NCBI GenBank assembly: GCA_035762175.1
Contig: DASTPP010000140.1
Coordinates: 1-64,000, forward strand
From: DASTPP01 sp035762175
GTDB taxonomy: Bacteria; Myxococcota_A; Polyangia; Polyangiales; Polyangiaceae
DNA: 64,000 nt
Direction of reading: 5' to 3'
Each line of letters opens with the position of its first letter. Within the stretch, counting starts at the first letter, position 1. The position numbers and the translations under genes were made by a program. The notes under the pieces were generated by a model. That model did not search any database. It saw only the letters and a list, made by a program, of their open reading frames with translations, and was not told where the DNA came from. Shown piece by piece: positions 36,900 to 45,698 of this stretch.

Positions 36900-37266
36900 C
36901 GTAAGACCACTACCCGCGCCCTGTATAGCCACTTTACGGATTCTTTTCTGCAAGCAACGTGAGGTTTGTACGTGAACGACACGCCAGCCAGCACCCTGAC
37001 GGCTCGTGGGCCGGGCTCTGTGCATGGCGGGGGGGAAGCCGACACCGGCGGCGGCCTCACGGCAGGGCCAGCGCGCCGAAGCGACAAACCGAACGAATCG
37101 CCCCCGGGCCCCCCGAGTAACCCCGTGACCGCATCCAGGCCGGCCCGTTTCGAAGCGACAAGTCGATCAAATCGAGATGCCCTTCCTGCGACATTTCGAA
37201 CGAAGGCTCCTTGTGCTCTTCGAACGAGAAATCGACTTGAAGGCAGGAACGCTGTTCGGTACGGTC
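36900..37266. other. Spacer before RCC1 lipoprotein gene
   Basis: About 370 bp with no supported gene. It includes TTCGAACGA occurring twice around 37194-37229 close to the lipoprotein start, and mildly AT-rich segments that may contain its promoter. Confidence 0.4.
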
Positions 37267-39270
37267 ATGCCCATGCGATGGCGTCTCGGGGGGTGGGGGC
37301 TCGGCGTGCTCGTGTGCCTTTCGGCGGGCGGCGGCCTTTCGGCGGGCGGCTGCCAAGAGCCGACGCAGGTCGAGCTGCGGCTTTCGACCGACCTCCCCTG
37401 CGACCAGGTGCACGGCACCACCGTCACGGTCGGCCAGCGCGGCGAGCTCGAGGCCGCCCACCCGGCCGTCTCGCTCGCCACGTGCGAGGCGGGCGCCGAC
37501 GGCTCGCGGCACCTGGGCTTCGTCGTCTTCGTGCCCCGCGGCGAGAACGACGAGGCCTTCGCGATCAAGGTCGTTACGGCCGTCAGCGCGCTCTCGCCCG
37601 ACGCCTGCCAGCCGGGCGCGGGGTCGGCGCGGGGGTATCAGGGCTGCATCGTGGCGCGGCGCGAGCTGCGATACCGGCCGGGGCACACGCTGCGGCTCGA
37701 GGTGCCGATGCTTCGGCAGTGCGAGGGGGTCGAGTGCACCGTCGACAGCACCTGCTTCGACGCCACGACCTGCATGCCCGCGGGCGTAACCTGCACCAAG
37801 GAGGCGTGCACGATTGACGACACGCCCGACCTACGCTTCGCCAACCCGTTCGGGCCGGGGGCCGCGGCCGGCGGGGCGGCGGGGGCCGCGGGCGGCCCCG
37901 GGGGCCGCGGTGAGGCGGGCGGCCAGGCGGGGGCCGGGGGCAGCGGTGGGGCAGGCGGCCAGGCGGGGGCCGGGGGCAGCGGTGGGGCGAGCGGTCAGGC
38001 GGGGGCCGGAGGCGAGGCGGGAGCGGGGAGCGGCGCGAGCGCGGGCAACGGTCCGGGCGGGTCTGGAGGCACGGGCGGGCAGGGCGGGGGCGGAGCCGGG
38101 GGGGGCGCGCCTGTCGTGAGCCAGGTCGCGGCGAGCGGCTCGCACAGCTGCGCGATCGTGGGGAACGGGGAAGTGCTTTGCTGGGGGTACAACGCCTACG
38201 GCCAACTGGGCGACGGCACGACGACCTCTCGGCTCACCCCCGTGCCGGTGCTCGAGGCGCCCGGGGGGCCGCCGCTGACGGGCGTGCAAGCCCTGGCGCT
38301 CGGCTACTACCACAGCTGCGCCTTGCTGACGGGGGGCGAAGCCCGCTGCTGGGGGCAGAACTACGACGGCCAACTGGGCGACGGCACGACGACCTCTCGG
38401 CTCACCCCCGTGCTGGTGTTGGCGTCGCCGGGGGGGCCGCCGCTAACCGGCGTGCAAGCCCTGGAGCTTGGCGGGGCCCACAGCTGCGCCTTGCGGACGA
38501 GCGGCGAAGCCCGCTGCTGGGGGTCCAACAACCACGGCCAACTGGGCGACGGCACGAAGACCGACCGGCACACCCCCGTGCCGGTGTTGGCGTCGCCGGG
38601 GGGGCCGCCGCTAACCGGCGTGCAAGCCCTGGCGCTTGGCGGGGCCCACAGCTGCGCCTTGCTGACGAATGGCGAAGCCCGCTGCTGGGGGCGGAACTAC
38701 GATGGCGAGCTGGGCGACGGCACGACGACCTCTCGGCTCACCCCCGTGCCGGCGCTGGCGTCGCCAGGGGGGCCGCCGCTGACGGGCGTGCAAGCCCTGG
38801 CGCTCGGTGAGTTGCACAGCTGCGCCTTGCTGACGGGGGGCGAAGCCCGCTGCTGGGGGCAGAACTACGACGGCCAACTGGGCGACGGCACGCAGACCGA
38901 CCGGCACACCCCCGTGCTGGTGCTGGCGTCACCGGGGGGGCCGCCGCTAACCGGCGTGCAAGCCCTGGAGCTTGGCGGGGCCCACAGCTGCGCCTTGCGG
39001 ACGAGCGGCGAAGCCCGCTGCTGGGGGTCCAACAACCACGGCCAACTGGGCGACGGCACGACGACCGAACGGCACACCCCCGTGCCGGTGCTGGCGTCAC
39101 CGGGGGGGCCGCCACTGACCGGCGTGCAAGCCCTGGCGCTCGGCTACCAGCACAGCTGCGCCTTGCTGACGGGGGGCGAAGCCCGCTGCTGGGGGCACAA
39201 CTACTCCGGCAAGCTCGGCGATGGCACAAACTCCGACCGCTATACCCCTGAGCCCGTCGTCTTTCCTTGA
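37267..39270 (+). CDS. RCC1-repeat (seven-bladed propeller) lipoprotein
   Basis: The 667-residue protein has a signal peptide ending LSAGGC, a 170-residue Cys-containing domain (VELRLSTDLPCDQVHGTTVTVGQ ... CVEGVEC-like pairs near 155-180), and a Gly/Ala/Ser-rich spacer (about residues 195-280). Seven RCC1 units follow, each of about 56 residues with pattern HSCAL, ARCWG.N..GQLGDGT and TPV.V. Seven units close a full propeller, probably a binding platform on the cell surface. Units 2-6 are almost identical at the DNA level. This kind of protein is a hallmark of Sorangiineae. ATG 37267 is used; ATG 37273 is possible. Confidence 0.9.
   Translation: MPMRWRLGGWGLGVLVCLSAGGGLSAGGCQEPTQVELRLSTDLPCDQVHGTTVTVGQRGELEAAHPAVSLATCEAGADGSRHLGFVVFVPRGENDEAFAIKVVTAVSALSPDACQPGAGSARGYQGCIVARRELRYRPGHTLRLEVPMLRQCEGVECTVDSTCFDATTCMPAGVTCTKEACTIDDTPDLRFANPFGPGAAAGGAAGAAGGPGGRGEAGGQAGAGGSGGAGGQAGAGGSGGASGQAGAGGEAGAGSGASAGNGPGGSGGTGGQGGGGAGGGAPVVSQVAASGSHSCAIVGNGEVLCWGYNAYGQLGDGTTTSRLTPVPVLEAPGGPPLTGVQALALGYYHSCALLTGGEARCWGQNYDGQLGDGTTTSRLTPVLVLASPGGPPLTGVQALELGGAHSCALRTSGEARCWGSNNHGQLGDGTKTDRHTPVPVLASPGGPPLTGVQALALGGAHSCALLTNGEARCWGRNYDGELGDGTTTSRLTPVPALASPGGPPLTGVQALALGELHSCALLTGGEARCWGQNYDGQLGDGTQTDRHTPVLVLASPGGPPLTGVQALELGGAHSCALRTSGEARCWGSNNHGQLGDGTTTERHTPVPVLASPGGPPLTGVQALALGYQHSCALLTGGEARCWGHNYSGKLGDGTNSDRYTPEPVVFP
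38281..39120 (+). repeat. Five near-identical 168-bp tandem repeats in RCC1 gene
   Basis: Units start at 38281, 38449, 38617, 38785 and 38953, with exact 168-bp spacing and in-frame. Units 3 and 6 of the protein are almost the same, as are units 2 and 5, which points to a two-unit (336-bp) duplication after the first. Confidence 0.85.
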
Positions 39271-40047
39271 ACGCGCACGGCGCTTCTCGGCGGCCGGGGT
39301 CGGCTTCGGCGCCCGACGCTCGGTACCCTCGCCCAGGTGCAGGCGCTCCGCGCACGGGCCCTGCCCTACTTCGCTGGAACCGCTCGCGCTGGTTCGCGCC
39401 TCGAGGCGACATCCAGTACAGAACCTCCGCGACCGAATCCCCGCCCCGGCCTTCGCCGCCCGGCGCTACCGCGCCTCGCCGTGACCGGTGAAGGTGACGA
39501 ATCTCGATAGTCTCCGCCCAGGCCGTCTCCCCGTTCGAGCCCGTGCCTGGCGCGACGAGAGAGCCTGATAGAACGCCTTCGCGAATCTCGCCGTCGAAGA
39601 AGAGGCTCCGCGTTTCGTCCTTGGGCGCCTCGACGAAGGCCCCAAGGTCGAAGTCGGCGCCCAGGTCGGTGGCCTCGACGTCGGCGGAGACCGTGACCGG
39701 CCAGGCCGGCGTCGCGTGCGTGCTCGAATGCACCGTCCGATGGCCCACCGACCCCGAGGTGCCGACCGAGCGAACAACGCTGGCCGCCCGCGTGCTCCAG
39801 GGCCGCGACGACGAGGCGGCGTGGGCCGAGGCGGTGTCGGTGCTGCGGACGGCCGAGGGCGTCGAGCACGAGTCGCCGGCCACGGTGGGCCGAGGGTAGC
39901 TTGTGTTTTTTCACCCTACCCTGTCCTAACGGGGTAGCCGCCGGAGGCGAGCCTGCCGGGCGATACCACACCACGCCGGCCCGTCCTCTCCGAAGCCTGT
40001 CCGCGTCGTCCCCGGCAGGAGCGCTGCCCCGGGCCACGTTGCGGCCC
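39271..40047. other. Region between two lipoprotein genes, no confident gene
   Basis: About 780 bp. A minus-strand stretch at roughly 39560-39790 (TVSADVEATDLGADFDLGAF, DETRSLFFDGEIREG) and an overlapping plus-strand stretch to 39899 (LECTVRWPTDPEVPTERTTL) both have GC-rich third positions, but neither has a good start, ribosome binding site or full domain. Probably gene debris. Confidence 0.4.
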
Positions 40048-41598
40048 TTACCGCGCTACCCGATAGACGATGCCGTCGCCCTCGCTCGTGTCAACGTCCG
40101 GCGTCGTGTCGACCGTGCCGACGTCGGCGAAGTAGACGTACTGGTCGTCGACCACGACGTACGCCGCCCCGAAGGGGTTTCCCGCCGCGTAGTAGGGGTC
40201 CTTTTTGGCCGCGACCTCGCCCAACAGAAAGGGCTCTGCGTCCTCGGGGCCTTTGCGCCAGGCCTTGAGCTGACGGGCCTGCGCCGTCAGCACGTAGAGC
40301 GTCACGCCCCCGGGCGCGCCGCCCGCCCCGCCTGCACCCCCAGCCCCACCCGCACCGCCCGCGCCCCCGGCCCCCGCCGCGCCCCCTGCCCCACCAGCCC
40401 CGCCTGCCCCCGCCACCACCACGGCGAAGCCCTCGACCGTGCCCCGGCCCCCGAACTCGGCCCGCGGCGGCGCGCCCGGCGAGCCCTTCGGCCGCGACTG
40501 CACCGTGCCGACCGCTCGCTCCGCCCAATAGAACCGACCGCCCGCCAGCTCGACCGCGACGATGGTGGTGCCGCTCGCCACCGGCTCGGCTGTGTTCGGC
40601 GGCGACGCCTTCGACCGACGCACCTCGGGCGGTACCCCGGCCACCCAGTAGGGCACGCCCTCGGCGTCGGCGGCCACCCAGCTCGGGTTGGTCTGCCCCA
40701 AGATGTTCGGCGCGATGGTTCCGCCCACCGGCGGCTTGCCCCGCACGGCCGCATCGTTGGCCGCCGACCAGAAGAGCTTGTTAGCGCCGACGGCGACGTG
40801 CTGCACGCCGAGTTGCGCCGCCGCGATTGGCGGGTTGTCGGGCAGCGCCGCCCCAGGGGTGCCGGCGAACAGATTCTGGTTGGTGTCGGCGGGGCCCGTG
40901 CCCAGGTCGCCCCAGACGAGCTTGCCGCCCGCGAAGGCGAGCGAGCGGGCGCGCACGATGGTGCTGGCGAAGGCGTTCTGGGCGGCGCCGCCGGCGTTCG
41001 CCTTGGTCACGCGGCGCATCTTCGCATCGTTCACCGACCCGCCGGCACGAATCGCGGGCGATACCCAGTACAGGTACGTGCCGTCGTCGGCGAGCGCGTA
41101 CGGCGCCACCTCGCTCGTCGCCAGCGCCTCGGGCACGCACGCGCCCGCCGAGCAGGTGGCAGCGCCGAGACACGAACGGCCGCAGACGCCGCAGTTCGCC
41201 GCGTCGCTCGCGGTGACGTCGACGCACGTGCCGTCGCAGTCGATCGCGGGCGCGCTGCACACGAGGCCGCCGCCGCCCGCGCCGCTGCCCCCGAGCCCCG
41301 CCGAGCCCATGACCGAGCCGCCCGCCCCGCCCGCGCCTTGGGCGGACGAACCGCCCGCGCCACCACCGCCTGCCTCGCACTGCGCCAGCTCCGCGCCCGA
41401 CAGGCCCCAACACCGCCGGTCGGCTTCGCACCGGGCGAGCTCGTCGCCGGCCAGGCCCGCGCACCCGAGCGGGCTCACCTCGTAGCCGCACCCGGGAGAG
41501 CCCCACCCCAGGGCGGCCACGCCCGTGACCGCCGCCCCCCAGCGGGCGCGACGTCGCGCCGCCGCCCGCCGGGCGCCCGCCAGCGCGGGAGCGCTCAA
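40048..41598 (-). CDS. Secreted lipoprotein with Gly-rich spacers
   Basis: The 516-residue protein starts at TTG 41598 overlapping the upstream stop (TTGA). It has a signal segment ending WGSPGC and then Cys-rich modules (CEADRRCWGLSGAELAQCEAG; AIDCDGTCVDVTASDAANCGVCGRSCLGAATCSAGACV). A beta-propeller-like region follows, with repeats such as GTYLYWVSPA, KLVWGDLG, NKLFWSAAND and GGRFYWAERA. A Gly/Ala tract of about 35 residues precedes the last blade, which ends in QYVYFADVGTVDTTP. The D-x-x-x-L-Y-W pattern suggests a sugar- or protein-binding propeller on the outer membrane. It is the last gene of a three-gene overlapping operon. Confidence 0.82.
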   Translation of the reverse strand: MSAPALAGARRAAARRRARWGAAVTGVAALGWGSPGCGYEVSPLGCAGLAGDELARCEADRRCWGLSGAELAQCEAGGGGAGGSSAQGAGGAGGSVMGSAGLGGSGAGGGGLVCSAPAIDCDGTCVDVTASDAANCGVCGRSCLGAATCSAGACVPEALATSEVAPYALADDGTYLYWVSPAIRAGGSVNDAKMRRVTKANAGGAAQNAFASTIVRARSLAFAGGKLVWGDLGTGPADTNQNLFAGTPGAALPDNPPIAAAQLGVQHVAVGANKLFWSAANDAAVRGKPPVGGTIAPNILGQTNPSWVAADAEGVPYWVAGVPPEVRRSKASPPNTAEPVASGTTIVAVELAGGRFYWAERAVGTVQSRPKGSPGAPPRAEFGGRGTVEGFAVVVAGAGGAGGAGGAAGAGGAGGAGGAGGAGGAGGAPGGVTLYVLTAQARQLKAWRKGPEDAEPFLLGEVAAKKDPYYAAGNPFGAAYVVVDDQYVYFADVGTVDTTPDVDTSEGDGIVYRVAR

Positions 41599-42824
41599 AA
41601 CGTCACCCGCAGCGCGAGAGCCGCGCGCGAGGGCCCCAGCTCGGGCGACCACTGCCAGCGGGCCGGGGCCTCGCGGGCGCCCATTCGGGTCGGGGTGGCG
41701 CTCGGGGAGGCGAGAAGCACGTAGGCGCCCGCCCCGACGAGCGCAGCGCCCGCCCCGTAGAAGACGTATTGCAGCGCGCGGGCCGTCGCCCCGCCCGAAC
41801 ACAAAGTGCTGACGCGCTCGGGGCTCGCGGCCCCCGACCGCGGCGACGCCTCGCTCGCGTCCGCGGCGGCGCACACCTCGCCGGGCGCCCCCTGGCGGTA
41901 CGCGACGAGCGCGGGGTCGCGGGCGAAGTCGTCGCGGATGGCCGCCGCCCGCAAGGTCGAGACCACGCCGGCGCCGAGCGACGCGGCCCCCGCGCCGACC
42001 GCCACCCAGCCCCACGTCGTGCGTGCGCCGCTTCGGGCGGGCGGCTCGACGGGGGCAGGCGGGGCGGCCGGGGGGCGCGCCGAGGCGGCGGGCGCTTCGT
42101 CGCGGGGGAGCAGCTGAATGACGCTGCGGCGGCCGGCCACGACGCGCACGCGCGCGTCGGCGAGCACCGTCGCGCCCTCGCGCACCTCGAGCGCGTGCTC
42201 GCCCTCGAGCAGCGTCAGCTCGGACGACGGCACGTAGGGGCCGCGCGCCTCGCCGTCGACGTACAAGTCGCCGGCCCGCCGCAGCGCGCCGAAGACCGTG
42301 ACGTCGCCCACCTTCTCGGGGATGGCGAGCTTGCGGTAGAGGCGCTCGCCCGCCAGCAGGCGCCGGTCTTCTTCGTAGGGCAGCGTGAGCGCGCGGTCGG
42401 CCTGGCCCTCCTGCCAGAAGTGGACGCGCGCGTAGGGCTTGCCGCCCTCGGTGTAGAGGTAGCCCCAGAAGTAGCGCTTGACCCCGAGGTGGGCGGCGAT
42501 GCGCTTCAGGCACGCCGCGTCGAAGGCCAGATCGCTCGCGTCGGTGAGCGGCGTGCGCAGCGAGCGCAGCACGCACTTGTTCTGGTAAGCCGTCGCCAAG
42601 AGCGGGTGGCTCTGGCCGCTCAGCGTGTACTCGGCCGAGTCGAGCACCTGGCCGCGCAGCACGTTCGTCAGCGTCTTGGCCGCGTGCTCGTTCGCGGTGT
42701 CGGCCTCGAGCCCGACGACCGCGACGGGCTCGGTGGTGGGGCTCATCGGCGCCGCGTTCGCGCCCCGGGCGGCGCCGAGCGCGGCGAGCGCGACGAGGGC
42801 GAGGGCCCTGCGCGCGCCCGGCAT
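41595..42824 (-). CDS. PEGA-domain protein with signal peptide and membrane segments
   Basis: The 409-residue protein has a Sec signal (MPGARRALALVALAALGAARGANA) and a domain with VAVVGLEADTANEHAAKTLTNVLRGQV, typical of TolB-N/FlgT-like modules before PEGA. A PEGA-like segment (GDLYVDGEARGPYVPSSELTLLEGEHALEVREG) near residue 205 is followed by two hydrophobic helices (WGWVAVGAGAASLGAGV and YVFYGAGAALVGAGAYVLL). It probably works in the cell envelope with the FHA protein encoded just upstream: the gene overlaps that stop (TGATG) and its own stop overlaps the next start. Confidence 0.82.
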   Translation of the reverse strand: MPGARRALALVALAALGAARGANAAPMSPTTEPVAVVGLEADTANEHAAKTLTNVLRGQVLDSAEYTLSGQSHPLLATAYQNKCVLRSLRTPLTDASDLAFDAACLKRIAAHLGVKRYFWGYLYTEGGKPYARVHFWQEGQADRALTLPYEEDRRLLAGERLYRKLAIPEKVGDVTVFGALRRAGDLYVDGEARGPYVPSSELTLLEGEHALEVREGATVLADARVRVVAGRRSVIQLLPRDEAPAASARPPAAPPAPVEPPARSGARTTWGWVAVGAGAASLGAGVVSTLRAAAIRDDFARDPALVAYRQGAPGEVCAAADASEASPRSGAASPERVSTLCSGGATARALQYVFYGAGAALVGAGAYVLLASPSATPTRMGAREAPARWQWSPELGPSRAALALRVTF

Positions 42825-44425
42825 CAAGGCCCCCTCCTCGCGCCCTGCAAGTACGATCGGGCTTCGGCGGCGCGCGACGCGTCGCCGACATCGAGGCTGA
42901 GGCTGAGCATCTCGCGCAGTTCGTCGCCCGAAGCTCGACCGCTCCGCGCTCGTGCCGTCAGGTAGGCGAGCCGCCCGCTCCGCTTCGGTGCGCCTTCGTT
43001 GCTGCGGGCGCCGGTCGCCGAGGGCGGCTCGGCGCTCGCCAAGGGAGCCGTCGGTGGCGCGGCGACGACGGGGTCGGGGTCGACGCCCCGCGCAAGAGCC
43101 GCGACGACGGGGGCCACCGCCGAGGGGGCCGCCTCGACGTCTGCGCCCGGAGGCGACGCCCCGAGCACCGAGCGGGGCAGCCCTGGTAGGGGCGCTTGCA
43201 GCCCGACCGTCGCGCCGACGGCGAGCGCGGCCGCCACGGGCAGGGCGAGCGCCGACCACCTCCGCCGAACGCGCGATTCGGCGTCGGCTTGCGGCGGGGC
43301 GTCTTCGCGCTGCCCCACCTCGTCTTCGACGTCGATCGCGCCCTCGCGAGCGGGGTCGACCGGCGTCGTGATCGCGTACAACGAGCGCCCCGAGGGCGGC
43401 AGCGGCTCGGGCGCGCCCGAGCCCGGCCCCACGCCGCCGGCCCCGCGCGCCGAGCCCGCGTACCCGCGAAGGAACGCCCCCGCCCCCGACGCGCCCCGCG
43501 CATCGACGACGAACGCGCGCTCTCCGCCGGCCGCGTCCCCGCGCCCCATCGTCGCGCGCCGGAGCCGCTCGTACGAGGTCGAAGGGGCCGCCTGCGCGGG
43601 CACCGGGCGGGGCCCGACGGCCTCGACCCGCGCGTCGCTCTCGCCAGCGCCCTCGGTCGCGCCGGGGCCCGGCGCGGCCCGCCCCGCCGAGGGGCGCGCC
43701 GCGCGGAGCGAAGGCGTCGAGGCGCACGGCGGCTCGGGCGGCGGCGGGGCCGCCCCGTCGGCCCAGACCGCGTCGAAGCGCGGGTCGGGCTGTTGGCTCG
43801 GCTCGAGGTAGCGGAAGAGCGCGACGCCGCCCACGTTGACGGCGTCGCCGCCCTCGAGCAGGTGCCGCCCCGCGACCTGCCGCCCGTTGACCAGGAGCAC
43901 CCCGCGGTGGCTCTTGTCGACGAGTTCGTGGCGCCCGCCGGGGGCCGGCAAGATGTGCGCGTGCACCGCGCTCACGCGGTCGTGCACAAGGCGCAGGGTG
44001 CAGTCGTCCGAGGCGCCCAGCGTGACGATCTCGTTGCGGGCGAACACGTGCTCTTCGCCGGCGAGCGGGCCGGCGAGGGCCCGCAAGCGCGCCGGGGCGA
44101 CGTAGCGAGGGGGCGGCGTCGGCAGCCCCGTCGGCACCGACCTCGAGAAGCGCAGCAGGTAGCCGCCGATTTGCGCGACGTCGCCGTCTTCGAGCGGCGC
44201 CGAGCCGCGCAGGCGCATGCCATTCAGGAACGAGCCGCCGCGGCTGCTCTTGTCGGCCAAGAGCCAGGCGCCCTCGCGGCGCTCGAGGCAGGCATGCTCG
44301 CGCGAGACGTCGAGCTGGGCCAGAACGAGGTCCGAGCCGGGCCCGCGCCCGATCGTGTACCGATCGCGCGTCAGGCGATGGAAGGTCGTGAGCCCTTCGT
44401 CATCTTCGATGGTCAATAGCCACAT
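42824..44425 (-). CDS. Double-FHA-domain membrane protein
   Basis: The 533-residue protein carries two FHA domains. The first has TIGRGPGSDLVLAQLDVSREHACLE (about residues 24-48) and KSSRGGSFLNGMRL; the second has VTLGASDDCTLRLVHDRVSAVHAHI and VDKSHRGVLLVNGRQVAG. Both keep the Arg/Ser/His/Asn residues that bind phosphothreonine. A long Pro/Ala-rich region follows, then a single membrane helix (ALALPVAAALAVGATVGLQAPL) and a charged C-terminus. It probably docks proteins phosphorylated by a Ser/Thr kinase such as the one encoded 1.3 kb away. Confidence 0.88.
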   Translation of the reverse strand: MWLLTIEDDEGLTTFHRLTRDRYTIGRGPGSDLVLAQLDVSREHACLERREGAWLLADKSSRGGSFLNGMRLRGSAPLEDGDVAQIGGYLLRFSRSVPTGLPTPPPRYVAPARLRALAGPLAGEEHVFARNEIVTLGASDDCTLRLVHDRVSAVHAHILPAPGGRHELVDKSHRGVLLVNGRQVAGRHLLEGGDAVNVGGVALFRYLEPSQQPDPRFDAVWADGAAPPPPEPPCASTPSLRAARPSAGRAAPGPGATEGAGESDARVEAVGPRPVPAQAAPSTSYERLRRATMGRGDAAGGERAFVVDARGASGAGAFLRGYAGSARGAGGVGPGSGAPEPLPPSGRSLYAITTPVDPAREGAIDVEDEVGQREDAPPQADAESRVRRRWSALALPVAAALAVGATVGLQAPLPGLPRSVLGASPPGADVEAAPSAVAPVVAALARGVDPDPVVAAPPTAPLASAEPPSATGARSNEGAPKRSGRLAYLTARARSGRASGDELREMLSLSLDVGDASRAAEARSYLQGARRGP

Positions 44426-44530
44426 GACCCGCGCCCGCGCCGGCCGTTCCTACTCTGGCCCGCGAAGGCCGTAGCAAGGTACGCGTGGAGTTCGAGGCGC
44501 CGCAAGCGTTCGCGCTCGTCACGCATGCGC

Positions 44531-45643
44531 CTACCAAAGCGCCCCCGCCCAGGCGACCCCGCCGCCGCCCGGCATGCCGAAGGGCGCGAGCGAGCCGCGG
44601 GCCGGGGCGCCGACGCCGGCCGCCGTTCGCGCCGCGTGGGAGGGCCCGGTGAGCAACCAGGCGGCCACCCCGGCCAGCGCGGCCCCGCCCCCTGTGACGG
44701 CGGCGGGCACGAGGTAGGACCGATCGCCGCCGTGGCCTTCGGCGACGTGGGCGACGACGAGGCCGAGCGAGGCCACCCCGAGCCCGACGCCGAAGCCGCC
44801 CACCCACGGGGCAGAGCCGGGCGGCCTCGCCGGCCAAGGAGGGGCGACCGGGGCGGGGGGAGGCGGGGGCTCGGGCCGGGCGAAGCGGCGCGGCCCCTCG
44901 AGCTCGACCACTTGAAGACTTTTTCCGTCGCCGTCGGCCGGGACGGTGAACGTGCGGCGCAAGGGCGCCCGCCCCGCGAACTGGACGGCGACGGTGTGTT
45001 CGCCCTTCGCGAGCCGAATGGGCCCCCACATGCCGTGGTCTCGGTTGAGTTGCGGCACGATCTCGGCCGGCAACGGCGCGTCATCGAAGGTAACGTGGGG
45101 GGCGTCGCCGGGCCCGAGCGGGCGCACGACCAAGGCGACCTCGCCCATGTGCTCTTTGACCTCGCGGAGCGCCTTCAGGCTCTCGGCCAGCACGAACTTG
45201 CTGTCGGCGTCCGGGCGGTTGGCCGCGAGGGCGACCGCACGAGCGAAGTCGTCTTCGGCCTGCGGCCACCGCTCGAGGCGCGTCAGGCAGAGGCCGCGGT
45301 AGTAGAACACCACGGCCGCCTCTTTCGCCGTCGCCACCTCGTCGAACGCGGCGAGCGCTTCGTGCCACCGGCCTGCCTCGAGCGCGTCGAGGGCCTCGCG
45401 ATAGCGCACGCGTATACGATCGTCGTCGGTCTTCGACGTTGGGCGCACGCGTCTACGATCGTTTTCATCCTTGGGCTTTGTATTCACCGGAGGAGCCGCC
45501 GACAGCGAGCGAGAAGAGGTCACGACGAAACCGATGGCCGCCCAAGCCGCGACATGGGCGCACCTGAGCCCAGACGACCAGGTCCGCCGACGTGGCGTCC
45601 GGCGCGCCGAGTGGAGGGCCTCCGAATCCACTGGAAAAGCCAT
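44531..45643 (-). CDS. TPR and PEGA-type membrane protein
   Basis: The 370-residue protein has a hydrophobic N-terminal segment (HVAAWAAIGFVVTSSRSLSAA). TPR helices follow (RYREALDALEAGRWHEALAAFDEVATAKEAAVVFYYRGLCLTRLERWPQAEDDFARAVAL), then a beta-sandwich region like PEGA (GPIRLAKGEHTVAVQFAGRAPLRRTFTV) and two hydrophobic helices near the C-terminus. It starts at ATG 45643 behind GGAGGCGCC and is divergent from the kinase gene, with only 55 bp between the starts, so they likely share a control region. Confidence 0.82.
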   Translation of the reverse strand: MAFPVDSEALHSARRTPRRRTWSSGLRCAHVAAWAAIGFVVTSSRSLSAAPPVNTKPKDENDRRRVRPTSKTDDDRIRVRYREALDALEAGRWHEALAAFDEVATAKEAAVVFYYRGLCLTRLERWPQAEDDFARAVALAANRPDADSKFVLAESLKALREVKEHMGEVALVVRPLGPGDAPHVTFDDAPLPAEIVPQLNRDHGMWGPIRLAKGEHTVAVQFAGRAPLRRTFTVPADGDGKSLQVVELEGPRRFARPEPPPPPAPVAPPWPARPPGSAPWVGGFGVGLGVASLGLVVAHVAEGHGGDRSYLVPAAVTGGGAALAGVAAWLLTGPSHAARTAAGVGAPARGSLAPFGMPGGGGVAWAGALW

Positions 45644-45698
45644 GGCGCCTCCACGTTTACTACGCCTCCGCTGTCGCAGCGAAGGGGACGCGCCAAGG

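Noticed and set aside
38281..39120. Non-coding tandem repeat
   Set aside because: Units are exactly 168 bp, in frame, and encode RCC1 blades of a signal-peptide-bearing protein.
39543..39899. Plus-strand gene of about 118 codons
   Set aside because: Competing minus-strand frame is equally GC3-rich, no ribosome binding site or domain; left as unresolved debris.
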